Shown: one piece after another, positions 1 through 8,383 of the stretch
Numbering within the stretch: the stretch's first letter is position 1
Layout: the number at the start of each line of letters is the position of its first letter
DNA from: an uncultured Collinsella sp.
Lineage (GTDB): Bacteria; Actinomycetota; Coriobacteriia; Coriobacteriales; Coriobacteriaceae
Assembly: GCA_937997605.1 (NCBI GenBank)
Contig: CALLFD010000451.1
Location: forward strand, 1 to 9,167
DNA length: 9,167 nucleotides
Direction of reading: 5' to 3'
Notes under the pieces: model-generated
Databases searched by the model: none
Seen by the model: the letters and a program-made list of their open reading frames with translations, nothing else
What the model was told of the DNA's origin: nothing
Made by a program: the position numbers and the translations under genes

Positions 1-122
1 TGTTTGTGGGCGTCACGTTTTTGAGCATCGGCTACCAGGCCATGAAGGCCATCGCAACGTTCTTGGTCACCTGGTACAACTACTTTAGCCGTCGCTTATT
101 CCTCGAGGGCGCACAGTCGTAG
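1..122 (+). CDS. C-terminal end of an unidentified membrane protein (5'-truncated)
   Basis: An open frame enters from the left edge (first full codon at 3) and stops at TAG 120-122, giving 39 residues. The visible part is hydrophobic and aromatic (ATFLVTWYNYF), followed by a short polar tail with an RR pair (SRRLFLEGAQS). This fits the last membrane segment of an integral membrane protein. A strong plus-strand terminator lies 27 nt after the stop, which supports this as a real gene end. Too little is present to name a family. It is convergent with the minus-strand operon, so it is not obviously part of it. Confidence 0.6.
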   Translation, partial: FVGVTFLSIGYQAMKAIATFLVTWYNYFSRRLFLEGAQS

Positions 123-148
123 TTTGTTCGACATTTGCTTGAAGGTAT

Positions 149-182
149 AACCGGTTGGAATTCTCGTTCCAACCGGTTTTTT
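149..182 (+). terminator. Intrinsic terminator of the left-edge gene
   Basis: A perfect 12-bp stem (149-160 AACCGGTTGGAA with 167-178 TTCCAACCGGTT) has a 6-nt loop TTCTCG and runs directly into six T (177-182), then GTTT. It lies just after the stop codon at 122. The stem is symmetric, but the T tract is on the plus strand and the upstream A-rich side is short, so it mainly serves the plus-strand gene. Confidence 0.92.
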
Positions 183-225
183 GTTTGCAGAGAGACCCGG
201 CGAGCCAGTCCCATTCGCATAAAGA

Positions 226-257
226 CGGGCGGCTCGGATGTTTGTCCGAACCGCCCG
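226..257 (-). terminator. Terminator at the end of the minus-strand operon
   Basis: Read on the minus strand, a 13-bp stem (257-245 with 238-226) encloses loop CAAACA and is followed by TCTTTAT. The one non-Watson-Crick position (250/233) is a U-G wobble in minus-strand RNA but a C-A mismatch in plus-strand RNA, so the hairpin is built for the minus strand. It starts 23 nt after the TAA of the DUF4430 gene. The U tract is interrupted, so efficiency is uncertain. Confidence 0.75.
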
Positions 258-280
258 CATGGCGTGTTATGTCGAGGCAT

Positions 281-1168
281 TTAGCCCGTTACGTAATACC
301 AGACGACACTGTCGCCGTTGTGTAGGACGTAGTTGCTGCACGCCGTGTTGGGCGCCACGCCGTTGACGGAGTACATCCAGCCACTCGTGCCGCCGTGCTC
401 CTTCTCGGCCAAACCGCCAATGGCGGCGACATACGTGCCGTACGACGAGCCATGCGCATTCACGGAAAGGCCAAGGGCGCACAGGGCATCGTAGGCAGTT
501 GCGCCCTCGTTAAAGGTAAAGGTGCCACCAGAAGACACGGGATTGCCCACAGCGCTCGATGTGACCGCAACCGTCACCGTGACGTAACCAGGCTGCTGCG
601 AGCCGCCCTGATTGCCCGCAGAGGCGTTGCCGCCGTTGGATGCAGACCCACCGCCAGACACCGAGCCGCCGCCCGAAGAAGAGCCGTCAGAAGAACTCGA
701 TCCACCGGCGGATTCAGAGCCCTGTCCAGCAGACGCGTTGTTGGACGTCTTGCCGCCCTTGTCTTCGGACTTCTTCTCCTTCGAATCCTTTTTTGCGTCC
801 TTGTCCGAAGATTCGGAATCGTCCTTGGAGTCCGATTCATCCGACTCCTTGGATTCAGAGTCCGCGGCATCAGAAGACGAGGAACCCGCCTCTGTCTTGT
901 GAGAGGCAGCAGAGCCAGAGTCGGCAACGCTCTTCCCCGCCACGGCCCGAGTGATCCAATCGATGGACCAAGCACCGCTGGAAGAAGGTTGGACAAAGCC
1001 TAGCGACACAACGATCAAAACGGTGCAGGCGGCCGTCAGGGCGCCAACAAGTGCCTTGCGCCGCGGGACGGACGCCGCCGAAGCGGCGCCCTTTTGCTTT
1101 GTATCGTTAAGCTGGATGAACGACGAGTCGGGCTGCTTGGACTCGACGTCCTGTGGCTTACTGGACAC
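281..1168 (-). CDS. Membrane-anchored DUF4430 (transcobalamin-like C-terminal domain) protein
   Basis: The protein is 295 residues. A polar cytoplasmic stretch of about 37 residues precedes one hydrophobic segment (about 38-60, after Arg-Arg-Lys; it reads VGALTAACTVLIVVSLGF), so the rest should lie outside the cell. Residues about 82-192 form a low-complexity stalk, first Ser/Asp/Glu/Lys-rich, then Gly/Ser/Asn-rich. Residues about 195-295 are a DUF4430 domain: a beta strand YVTVTVAV, a central helix YDALCALGL, then the hallmarks SGWMYSVNG and NYVLHNGDSVVWYYV. DUF4430 is related to the C-terminal domain of intrinsic factor and transcobalamin. I chose GTG 1168 because AGGTGG (1179-1174) precedes it by 5 nt. 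A GTG at 1177, directly abutting the upstream TAG, adds three residues but has no good ribosome site. It is the second gene of the riboswitch-led operon and is probably translationally coupled to the first. A role as an auxiliary corrinoid-binding partner is inference; the domain call is firm. Confidence 0.95.
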   Translation of the reverse strand: MSSKPQDVESKQPDSSFIQLNDTKQKGAASAASVPRRKALVGALTAACTVLIVVSLGFVQPSSSGAWSIDWITRAVAGKSVADSGSAASHKTEAGSSSSDAADSESKESDESDSKDDSESSDKDAKKDSKEKKSEDKGGKTSNNASAGQGSESAGGSSSSDGSSSGGGSVSGGGSASNGGNASAGNQGGSQQPGYVTVTVAVTSSAVGNPVSSGGTFTFNEGATAYDALCALGLSVNAHGSSYGTYVAAIGGLAEKEHGGTSGWMYSVNGVAPNTACSNYVLHNGDSVVWYYVTG

Positions 1169-1173
1169 AGCCC

Positions 1174-1179
1174 CCACCT
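1174..1179 (-). promoter_or_regulatory. Ribosome binding site of the DUF4430 gene, overlapping the upstream stop codon
   Basis: On the minus strand AGGTGG lies 5 nt before GTG 1168. Its first two bases are the last two of the TAG stop of the giant gene. A ribosome finishing the first gene would therefore stop on the initiation region of the second, the arrangement expected for translational coupling. The site also decides between the two candidate GTG starts. Confidence 0.6.
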
Positions 1180-4100
1180 ACCGACGCTTGGTAAACACGA
1201 ACACGCCGATGACGGCGAGACCGATCACGCCGGCCGCCACGCCGGCGATGGCGAGCGGGTTGAAGCCAGACTCCTGCGAGGGAGCCGCAGCGGATTTCCT
1301 GGCAGCGGTCGATGCAGACGAGCCCGTGTCGGACTTGCCGGACTTGTCATCCTTCTTGCCGGACTTCTTGTCCTTCTTGCCGGACTTATCGGATTTCTTC
1401 TTGGAATCCTTATCGTCCTTGGTCTCGGTCGTAGTCGTGGTAGACGACACCGGCTTCTTACCCGGAGCAACAGCACCGCCAGTTTGCTGGCCGTTTGTGC
1501 CGTTACCGGAGCCGGAACCAGCACCAGCATTACCCGAACCGCCATTGCCGCCAGCAGAGCCTGAGCCACCGTTACCACCAGGGTTAACAGCATTCTTGAT
1601 CCACTTGGCATACAGCGTCATATCAGCCGTCACCGCAACGCTAAAGTCATACGCCTCCGTACAAGCCTCGTCGGTATACCAACCAGCGAAGGTGTAGCCC
1701 TTGCGCGTCGGATCGGCAGGCTTGGCGACAGAGCCGTTGGCGGCCGTAGTCTGAAAATCGACCTTGGACCCCTCGCCAGCGCTAAACGAAACCTTAACGC
1801 CAGCATTCAGCTTAAACAGCGTGCCTGAGTCGTTGATGTAGTACAAGTTGCCCTGGGCATCACAAGCGATTGGCGAGTCACAGAAGTTGTAGTGGCCCGT
1901 TGCGCTAAACACACCAGAAGCCTCAGCGTCACCCAACTTGTAACGATATACGCCACCGCCTGAGGTGTAGTTAACGAAATCAGGGCTCTCGCCGTAGTTA
2001 ACCGTGAAGTAGACATACGCGTCTTTGCCCTGAACACTCACGAGCGGAGCGCCCTTGATGCCGCCAGCAGGAAGCGCAGTGCCATCAGCAGACGAAACCA
2101 GCGTCTTGGCAAAGTTGTTGGCCGGATCAATAATCGCCAGCGCAGAGCCGCCAGCAACCTCGCCGCCAACAATCAGCTTGCCATCATGCGTCGTCGTAGG
2201 CACGCATGCACATCCCGTAAGGCCAAGGTCGACCACACGCTCCTCGGTAATACGCGAAGCGGCATCCGCATCGCGTGAGTCACCATCAGAAATCGCCAAG
2301 ACGTGCAGCTTGCCGTCGCGCGAGATGAGATAGGCATGGCTGCCGTCAGCCGAAAGCACGCAGGTGGAGTTGACAACAGCACCAACCGAAACCTTTCCGA
2401 GCACATCGCCCGAAGACTTGCTGAGCATCTCGACGGTACCGGCACTGGTGGGAACCAAGACATAGTCATCGCCCACCGTAGCGCCTGTCCAGTAATAGCC
2501 CTCATCAGCATTAACATGCTGCCAAGAAACAGCGCCGGTCAGGATATTAATACGCGTCAGATGACCGTTATTGTACGTACTCGTTCCATAGTCGACATCA
2601 ACGGTGCCGACATAGAGATAATTGCCATCAATTGTCAGCTGAGAATTCGACTGAGCAGTCTCGCTCACGGAGTCAGTGACCCAAACCGTTGTGAGCGCGT
2701 CAGCCGTCAGGGCTTGGACCGCACCGCCGTCAAGCGGAACGATAACCAAACCGTTCGCATAAATCGGGCGCGAGGTGTAACCGACCGCAGCCTTAAGATT
2801 CGACTCGGCAAGAACCTTGCCCGACTTGGCGTCAATCTTTAGCAAACGCTTGTTGACGGCAAGATACACGTTGCCGTTCACGACAATAGGTTCACTCGCG
2901 TTGGGATACGCCGAACCAGAATACGCCTTCCAGTCGAACGTCCAAGAGCTCGCTAGCGCACCCGTAGGCGTCGAAACGTTCTCGACCGCCGCATTGGACT
3001 TGCCGTCCCAATCGGACTTCCAATCGGTCGGACGTGGGGCGCTCGGATTGACTACGACCCCGTCGGGATTAGGCACCGTATCGGCGGCAGCATAAGCCCA
3101 GACGATCTCGTCACGCGACTTGAGCACGTAGTCACTATCGAGCTGAGAACCGGGAACACCGTTAACAAAGTACGACCAAGCGCCGGCCAACTTAGTGCCG
3201 TCAAGCGGAGAGACAAGGCTGTGAACGCCCCAGAAGCCCAGCTGATCGTACATCTCGGACTTGATGCCCAAGGCATCAAAGTAGGCGGCAGTGGCGTCCT
3301 TGATCGTCGTGCCCTCAACAAACACCTGCGTCGAAGGATCGGTCCAGCGCTGTGCCTTATCGTCCTTCTTGCCGATAATCTCCATCAAGACAGAAACCTG
3401 ACCGGGCATGGTGCCATCGGAACCATAAACCCAGGCAATCTCATCGCCGGCCTTGAGCGTGTAGTTGCCTGCGCCGACATTGGCCTTCTTGCCGTTGACA
3501 AAGAACTGCCAGAATTTCCAGGTGCTCTCATTAACCTGCTCGGTCGAAAGCGTCACTTTCTTGTCGAACGGCGAGGTCAACGAATTGAGGAACCAGCCAT
3601 AAGAGCCCGTACCCGTAGCGGCACCAATTCCTGCCTGCTTAAATACCTGCTCGGAAAGATCTGCGGCAGTTGCGCCCTCTTCCACCAGCGAGGTCGTAGG
3701 TTGCGCCCACGTCTGTTGAGCACCCGAAGCGTCCTGACCGATAACGGTGCAGCTTACCGAAAGCTGGTCGGTGGGTGCAGCGTCGCCGTACTTCGAGTAG
3801 CACCAGACGACAGAGTCGCCCGCCTCGAGCTTGTAGTTGCCAGCGCCCACAGATGCAGCGACGCCGTTGATGAACAGCTGCCAATAGGCGCCCGTAGCAT
3901 GGTCGTATGCAAGGGTGCAATCGGCATCGAAAGGCGACGTAATGGAATTGAGCACCCAACCCCAAGAGCCGTTGGGGTCGTAATCGGCCTTGAGGCCAGC
4001 CTGCTTAAAGAGCTCCTCGGAAAGATCGGCGGCAGTCGAGCCGTTCTTGAGCGTGTACTGCGAAGCGGCAGCCCACGTCTGCTGCTTGCCCTTGGCGTCG

Positions 4101-7100
4101 ATGCCAATAACCGAGCACGTCGCTGTGACCTCGGGGCTGTTTTGACCACTCGTGCCCACGACCGTCAACGTTGCCGAGACATCCTGGTTGGCAAGCTTGG
4201 CATACGTGGCATTATCGGGATAGCGCTCGGCATAGCGAGCGTACTTCTCACTCGTCAGGCGCGAGGAAACGACAACCTTCGTGTTGTACTGCGGCTGCGT
4301 GACCTTGAGATTCTCTGCGGAGACAATAGAGCTGTTGCTCGACTTAAACAGACGCCAATCCTGCCCGGACATCGCGTCATAGCCAGGCAGATCCACCGGA
4401 ACAATACCAAGGGACGTCGAATCGGTCGTCGCCTTGTCGTAGCTCCACGCGAGCTTACCGTCGGCGTCGAGATACGCCTTCTGGAACGCGTGCATGTCCG
4501 CCGAAACGGCATTGGCCTCCTGGCCATTCAGAATGGCGGCAGCATAGCCGGCCTTCGCCTTTTCCATAAGAGAAAGCTCGGCATCGAGCTCGCCCTGATC
4601 CTGCGGGGCAATCGCAAAGTCGAGGGTCTTGCTTGCCGTGACCTCGGCGTTTGACTTATCGGTCACCGTGAGGGTGATCTTGGTCTTCGCTGCCTCGGTG
4701 CCAGGCAGCGGCTGATAGACCGTGCCTTTGTAACCGTTAAACGTGATGTCATCGGTACTGGCGGAGTACTCGACCTTGAAGTACTTGCCGTCGATATTGA
4801 GCGTGCTCGTGCGCGGCATCTGCAGGTCGGCGGTCAGGCCATCCTTGTTGGCAACCGTTTCGGTGCCGGAGTACTTGATATTGTCGTAGGTAAAGGCCGC
4901 ATCGACCTTCTCCTGCAGTGCTTTCTTGTCGGCGGCAACCTTCTCGGGATCGCCCTTAACGGTCACGGCGAAGTCGTGCGAGCCCTCGACATCGCTCGGG
5001 CCACCGCTCACAAACGAAACGGTCGCGGTCAGCGTTACGGTGCGATCGCTCGAAACGCGCGTCACCTTGCCGGTGTAGTCGTCCCAGCCATAACCGGACG
5101 GCCAAATGACATCGCCGTCGGAGCTCTTCCAGCTAACCTCGAACTTGCTCTTGGAGCCTGCGCGGTACGGAAGCGTGAGATTGGACGTAACGGACTCGGC
5201 CGAATCGCCCGCAGCGTAACCGATGGCAACCTGCTCGGCGGCATCGTCGAGCATCTGCTGCACACGAGCCTCGTCCCTAGCAACCTGCACCGACTTACTG
5301 GGCTGGTAATACTCGGTCTTGCCATCGCGCGACAGCTCAAACACGACGTCGGCGCTACGCAGACCGTCAATGTTGTAACCGGTGTAGTCGTTGGGGTCAA
5401 TGAAGAAGAACGTCACATCGCCGTTGGTCTTACCCTGGGCGTCGGAGATACCGACCGTTGCCTTGTCATCCTCTGCATTAAAGGCAACGCCGCCCTCGGA
5501 GACCTTGACGTCAATATCGGTGAAGCCCAAATCGGCAAGCTGCGCCTTCAGGACATCGTTGACGTTGCCGCCCTTGGCGCTGTAATCAACAGCGATCTGC
5601 TTATTGGCATCGTTGAGCTTTTGGACTGCGGCCTCGAGCGAGCCCGCGGCGATAACCTTGTTGGCGGAGACGAGCTCGACCATCGAGCTGCCGCTCGTGG
5701 CGACAGCCTTCAGATACTTGCCAGCAGCAGATGCCGAGACCGTCGCCTCGGCGCCCGACATATCGGACAGAAGCGTCCAGTCGGCCGCCGGTGCCTTCGC
5801 ATCGTCCGCCGCATACCAGGCAACAGTCGCCCGAGTGGTCACGTCAATGCCGTTGGTGGTCGAACCGTCGGCGCGCTTAGCCTGCGCCGTCGCCTTGACG
5901 CTATCACCCGAGACGAGATGGGTCGATTCGCTATTGATCTGCGGCGTAACGGTCACGCGCAGCAGGTTATACTCCCCCACCGCGGTAACACTGTCGGGCG
6001 AAACCCATTCAACCGTGTTGTCGAGAGCGCTCGCCGTAACCTTAATCCTCTTGCCGACAAGTGCATCCGTAAGAGTCAGGCTGCCGTCGGTCTCATCGAT
6101 GTCGTCGGTGAGCTCGGTCCAATCGGCATCGCCCTCGCCCTTGGCATACCACGCCATGGTGAGCTCGGCATCATCGGGCACGTCCTTGGTCGAGCCCGAC
6201 CAAGGACCCGGAACCTGCACGCTCGGTGTGATCTTTGAACCCACGCTCAGCGTAACGTTCTTATCGGCAAGCTCGATGCCCGCCAGCTTGTACTGGCCCT
6301 TGAGCGTCACCGGACCAAGCGGAGCTACGGACTGCGCGCCGCCGTAGGAGCTCTTCTTCTGCGTGCTGGAAACGGTATTTTCGCTCGTCACCTTCACGCG
6401 CAGATACTTGCCGGCATAGGCGGCGTCAACGGTATAGGTGGCCTCGGTAGCACCGGGGATATCGGTATAGGCGGAGTCATAGCTCGAGCTGCTGTTTGCA
6501 TACTGCCACTGGTAGGTCACATTATCGGTGCGGTCGATATAGTGATAGTTGGAGCCGTCCTTTTTGCGCACCTTGGTCTTGAGCGTATCGCCCACGTGTA
6601 CGCCGTTGGTGGCAGGAGAGCCCTCAAACTGCACGTCGTACAGCTCAACCTGGCCCGCGACGGAAACGGGACCCGCCGCATAGTAGGGCTTCTGCTCGCC
6701 ATAGCCACCGTTGGCCTTAGCCACGACGTAGCAGCCCTTAAGGGCGGCGGTCACCGTCAGGGTGTTACCGGTCTCACCCTTGATAGGCGTGTCGCACGAG
6801 CTCGCGTATCTCGAGGTGCCCATATACCACTGCCACGTGACATGCGAATCGGTGGTAACGTCGGTGGAACCCGCCATGGCGGTCGCCGTAATCGTGGAAC
6901 CAACCTCGACTTTGCCCGAAGTCGGGCTCATAGTCACGCTCGTGATATTAATTGAACCGGCAGCAGCAACGAGAGCGCCCGTCGAGTTGGTCAAGCTCGA
7001 AGAGCCGATCTTCGAAGACACCTTGCACTTGAGGTACTTGCCGCCCAAAGCATCGGTTAGCTCGAGGGTCTCACCCGTGGCACCCGCAATGTCGGTATAC

Positions 7101-8383
7101 GTGCCACTCTTGGTGTCAGAGCTCTGCCACTGATAGTTGAGCTTGCTCGCGTCGATAAAAGTCGAGGCGCCCCTCTCCTTGGCGCGAGCCTGGGCGGTAT
7201 CGCCAACCGCGAACACGGAGTTGTTGGTCTTGGGATTGACAAGCGAGACCGCGTAGATGTCCACCGCACCGGCCTGCTTGACCTTGCTGGAAGTGGTCTT
7301 GTTCACCGTGTTGACGCCGGCGTTGGCCTCGACCCTGATGTACTTGCCCTCAAGGTCGTCGCCCACCACGAGCGAAGCGCCCGTCTGCCCCTCGATCTTG
7401 GTAAAGTCCGAGTACTGCGAGGTGGATGCGGACCACGTGTAGGTAACCTTGGCGTCGGAGCCCGCGGGGCTCGACCAATCCTTGTACGGCGTCGCCATCA
7501 GAGTATCGCCTATGCTCGGCGCGTCGCTACTCAGCTTGACGCTGTAAAGCTCCATTTGGCCGGCGCCCAGCACGGGGCCGGGGATGCTGTTAGGATTAAT
7601 GCCCGAGCCGTACGAAACAGAGGGGCCGTAGTGGTCCTTGCCGTCTGCCGTCACCTTGCAGATGAAGTATTTGCCCTCCATCGCGTCAGTGATGGTGAGC
7701 GACTGCTCGTGGCCTACGACCTCGGTGTAATCGGCGGCGTCACTGCTGGCCTTGACTGTGCCGGCGAGCCAGGTATAGGTCCAGGCGCCGGGGTTAGCGA
7801 CCGATTTGGTCTCGGTCGTAGGGTCGCCCCAGTAGTCCTCGGTCTCGACCTCGTCATACATATTGGCCCAGAGCGTATCACCCACATTGAGCGCGCCGGA
7901 CTTCGTCGAATACGAGTTGTCCTTATCCTTGGTGTCCTGGATATAGACCTTAGCCTCGCTCGAAAGCGTTGTGGCGGACGCGGCGGCAACGGCGTTCTTC
8001 TGCTCCGAAGCAGCAGGCGTCGCAGCAGAGTTCTCGGACTCAGTCGTGTTGTCTGCGGCGGTGTCAGCACTATTCGCGGAACTCGCAGTTGCGCCCTGAT
8101 CTGCGCCGGCGCCATCGGCAGCAGCGCTCGCCGGCGCACTGTTCGCGCCGGTATCGGCGGCAGTAGTGCCCTCGTCGGCCGTCGCGCCCTCACCACCCGT
8201 CGTAGCCTGAGCCACGGCATCGGCAATGCCCTCGGCGCCCTCGGCCCAAAGTTGCGCCGGCGTAGTGCCAAAAGCCATCACAAAGGCCAAGAATGCCACC
8301 AGGCCGCGCTTGGCTACGCCGCGGGCAATCGCTCCATGACGACGCCACGAGGCGCGCTGGCGCTCGTCCTCAAACATATCCAT
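1178..8383 (-). CDS. Giant surface protein: Ig-like repeats, three DUF4430 domains, PQQ-like beta-propeller, membrane anchor
   Basis: The protein is 2401 residues. In order: signal peptide (1-47; long basic n-region, core GLVAFLAFVMAFG, likely cleavage after QLWA); Ala/Thr/Ser/Gly-rich linker (about 50-142); seven Ig-like repeats of 100-118 residues (about 145-914), each ending in a GKYLKCKV-like strand; four degenerate Ig-like modules, each opening with a charged helix (about 915-1412), resembling the atrophied bacterial Ig family; three DUF4430 domains (about 1418-1531, 1540-1656, 1661-1768) with the hallmark pattern W-x-FFVNG ... NYTLKAGDEIAWVY; a PQQ-like beta-propeller with about eight blade repeats (about 1787-2193, e.g. 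LLKIDAKSGKVL); one InlB-type B-repeat (about 2198-2262, GYTFAGWYTD ... MTLYAKW); a Gly/Asn then Lys/Asp/Ser-rich stalk; and a C-terminal membrane helix (about 2375-2398) ending in KRR. There is no LPXTG motif. ATG 8383 is chosen because AGGAG sits 4 nt upstream. The longer frame back to TTG 8527 runs into the riboswitch and would read that ribosome site as rare AGG-AGA codons. It is led by a cobalamin riboswitch. A surface corrinoid-binding role is inference. Confidence 0.96.
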   Translation of the reverse strand: MDMFEDERQRASWRRHGAIARGVAKRGLVAFLAFVMAFGTTPAQLWAEGAEGIADAVAQATTGGEGATADEGTTAADTGANSAPASAAADGAGADQGATASSANSADTAADNTTESENSAATPAASEQKNAVAAASATTLSSEAKVYIQDTKDKDNSYSTKSGALNVGDTLWANMYDEVETEDYWGDPTTETKSVANPGAWTYTWLAGTVKASSDAADYTEVVGHEQSLTITDAMEGKYFICKVTADGKDHYGPSVSYGSGINPNSIPGPVLGAGQMELYSVKLSSDAPSIGDTLMATPYKDWSSPAGSDAKVTYTWSASTSQYSDFTKIEGQTGASLVVGDDLEGKYIRVEANAGVNTVNKTTSSKVKQAGAVDIYAVSLVNPKTNNSVFAVGDTAQARAKERGASTFIDASKLNYQWQSSDTKSGTYTDIAGATGETLELTDALGGKYLKCKVSSKIGSSSLTNSTGALVAAAGSINITSVTMSPTSGKVEVGSTITATAMAGSTDVTTDSHVTWQWYMGTSRYASSCDTPIKGETGNTLTVTAALKGCYVVAKANGGYGEQKPYYAAGPVSVAGQVELYDVQFEGSPATNGVHVGDTLKTKVRKKDGSNYHYIDRTDNVTYQWQYANSSSSYDSAYTDIPGATEATYTVDAAYAGKYLRVKVTSENTVSSTQKKSSYGGAQSVAPLGPVTLKGQYKLAGIELADKNVTLSVGSKITPSVQVPGPWSGSTKDVPDDAELTMAWYAKGEGDADWTELTDDIDETDGSLTLTDALVGKRIKVTASALDNTVEWVSPDSVTAVGEYNLLRVTVTPQINSESTHLVSGDSVKATAQAKRADGSTTNGIDVTTRATVAWYAADDAKAPAADWTLLSDMSGAEATVSASAAGKYLKAVATSGSSMVELVSANKVIAAGSLEAAVQKLNDANKQIAVDYSAKGGNVNDVLKAQLADLGFTDIDVKVSEGGVAFNAEDDKATVGISDAQGKTNGDVTFFFIDPNDYTGYNIDGLRSADVVFELSRDGKTEYYQPSKSVQVARDEARVQQMLDDAAEQVAIGYAAGDSAESVTSNLTLPYRAGSKSKFEVSWKSSDGDVIWPSGYGWDDYTGKVTRVSSDRTVTLTATVSFVSGGPSDVEGSHDFAVTVKGDPEKVAADKKALQEKVDAAFTYDNIKYSGTETVANKDGLTADLQMPRTSTLNIDGKYFKVEYSASTDDITFNGYKGTVYQPLPGTEAAKTKITLTVTDKSNAEVTASKTLDFAIAPQDQGELDAELSLMEKAKAGYAAAILNGQEANAVSADMHAFQKAYLDADGKLAWSYDKATTDSTSLGIVPVDLPGYDAMSGQDWRLFKSSNSSIVSAENLKVTQPQYNTKVVVSSRLTSEKYARYAERYPDNATYAKLANQDVSATLTVVGTSGQNSPEVTATCSVIGIDAKGKQQTWAAASQYTLKNGSTAADLSEELFKQAGLKADYDPNGSWGWVLNSITSPFDADCTLAYDHATGAYWQLFINGVAASVGAGNYKLEAGDSVVWCYSKYGDAAPTDQLSVSCTVIGQDASGAQQTWAQPTTSLVEEGATAADLSEQVFKQAGIGAATGTGSYGWFLNSLTSPFDKKVTLSTEQVNESTWKFWQFFVNGKKANVGAGNYTLKAGDEIAWVYGSDGTMPGQVSVLMEIIGKKDDKAQRWTDPSTQVFVEGTTIKDATAAYFDALGIKSEMYDQLGFWGVHSLVSPLDGTKLAGAWSYFVNGVPGSQLDSDYVLKSRDEIVWAYAAADTVPNPDGVVVNPSAPRPTDWKSDWDGKSNAAVENVSTPTGALASSWTFDWKAYSGSAYPNASEPIVVNGNVYLAVNKRLLKIDAKSGKVLAESNLKAAVGYTSRPIYANGLVIVPLDGGAVQALTADALTTVWVTDSVSETAQSNSQLTIDGNYLYVGTVDVDYGTSTYNNGHLTRINILTGAVSWQHVNADEGYYWTGATVGDDYVLVPTSAGTVEMLSKSSGDVLGKVSVGAVVNSTCVLSADGSHAYLISRDGKLHVLAISDGDSRDADAASRITEERVVDLGLTGCACVPTTTHDGKLIVGGEVAGGSALAIIDPANNFAKTLVSSADGTALPAGGIKGAPLVSVQGKDAYVYFTVNYGESPDFVNYTSGGGVYRYKLGDAEASGVFSATGHYNFCDSPIACDAQGNLYYINDSGTLFKLNAGVKVSFSAGEGSKVDFQTTAANGSVAKPADPTRKGYTFAGWYTDEACTEAYDFSVAVTADMTLYAKWIKNAVNPGGNGGSGSAGGNGGSGNAGAGSGSGNGTNGQQTGGAVAPGKKPVSSTTTTTETKDDKDSKKKSDKSGKKDKKSGKKDDKSGKSDTGSSASTAARKSAAAPSQESGFNPLAIAGVAAGVIGLAVIGVFVFTKRR

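Noticed and set aside
1190..1270. Sortase (LPXTG) anchor at the C-terminus of the giant protein
   Set aside because: The helix and basic tail are present, but no LPXTG-like motif precedes them; the nearest sequence is QESGFNPLA.
3221..4654. Long plus-strand open frame (477 codons) opposite the giant gene
   Set aside because: It is antisense to clearly conserved DUF4430 and Ig-like coding sequence, has an Arg/Leu/Gly-biased composition typical of GC-rich shadow frames, and resembles no family I know.
4976..6238. Second long plus-strand open frame (420 codons)
   Set aside because: It is also antisense to repeat-domain coding sequence, with shadow-frame composition and no recognisable domain or ribosome site.
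5642..7951. DNA-level tandem repeat or CRISPR-like array in the repeat-coding region
   Set aside because: The periodicity (300-350 bp) is at protein level between diverged Ig-like domains; short identical DNA repeats with spacers are not seen.
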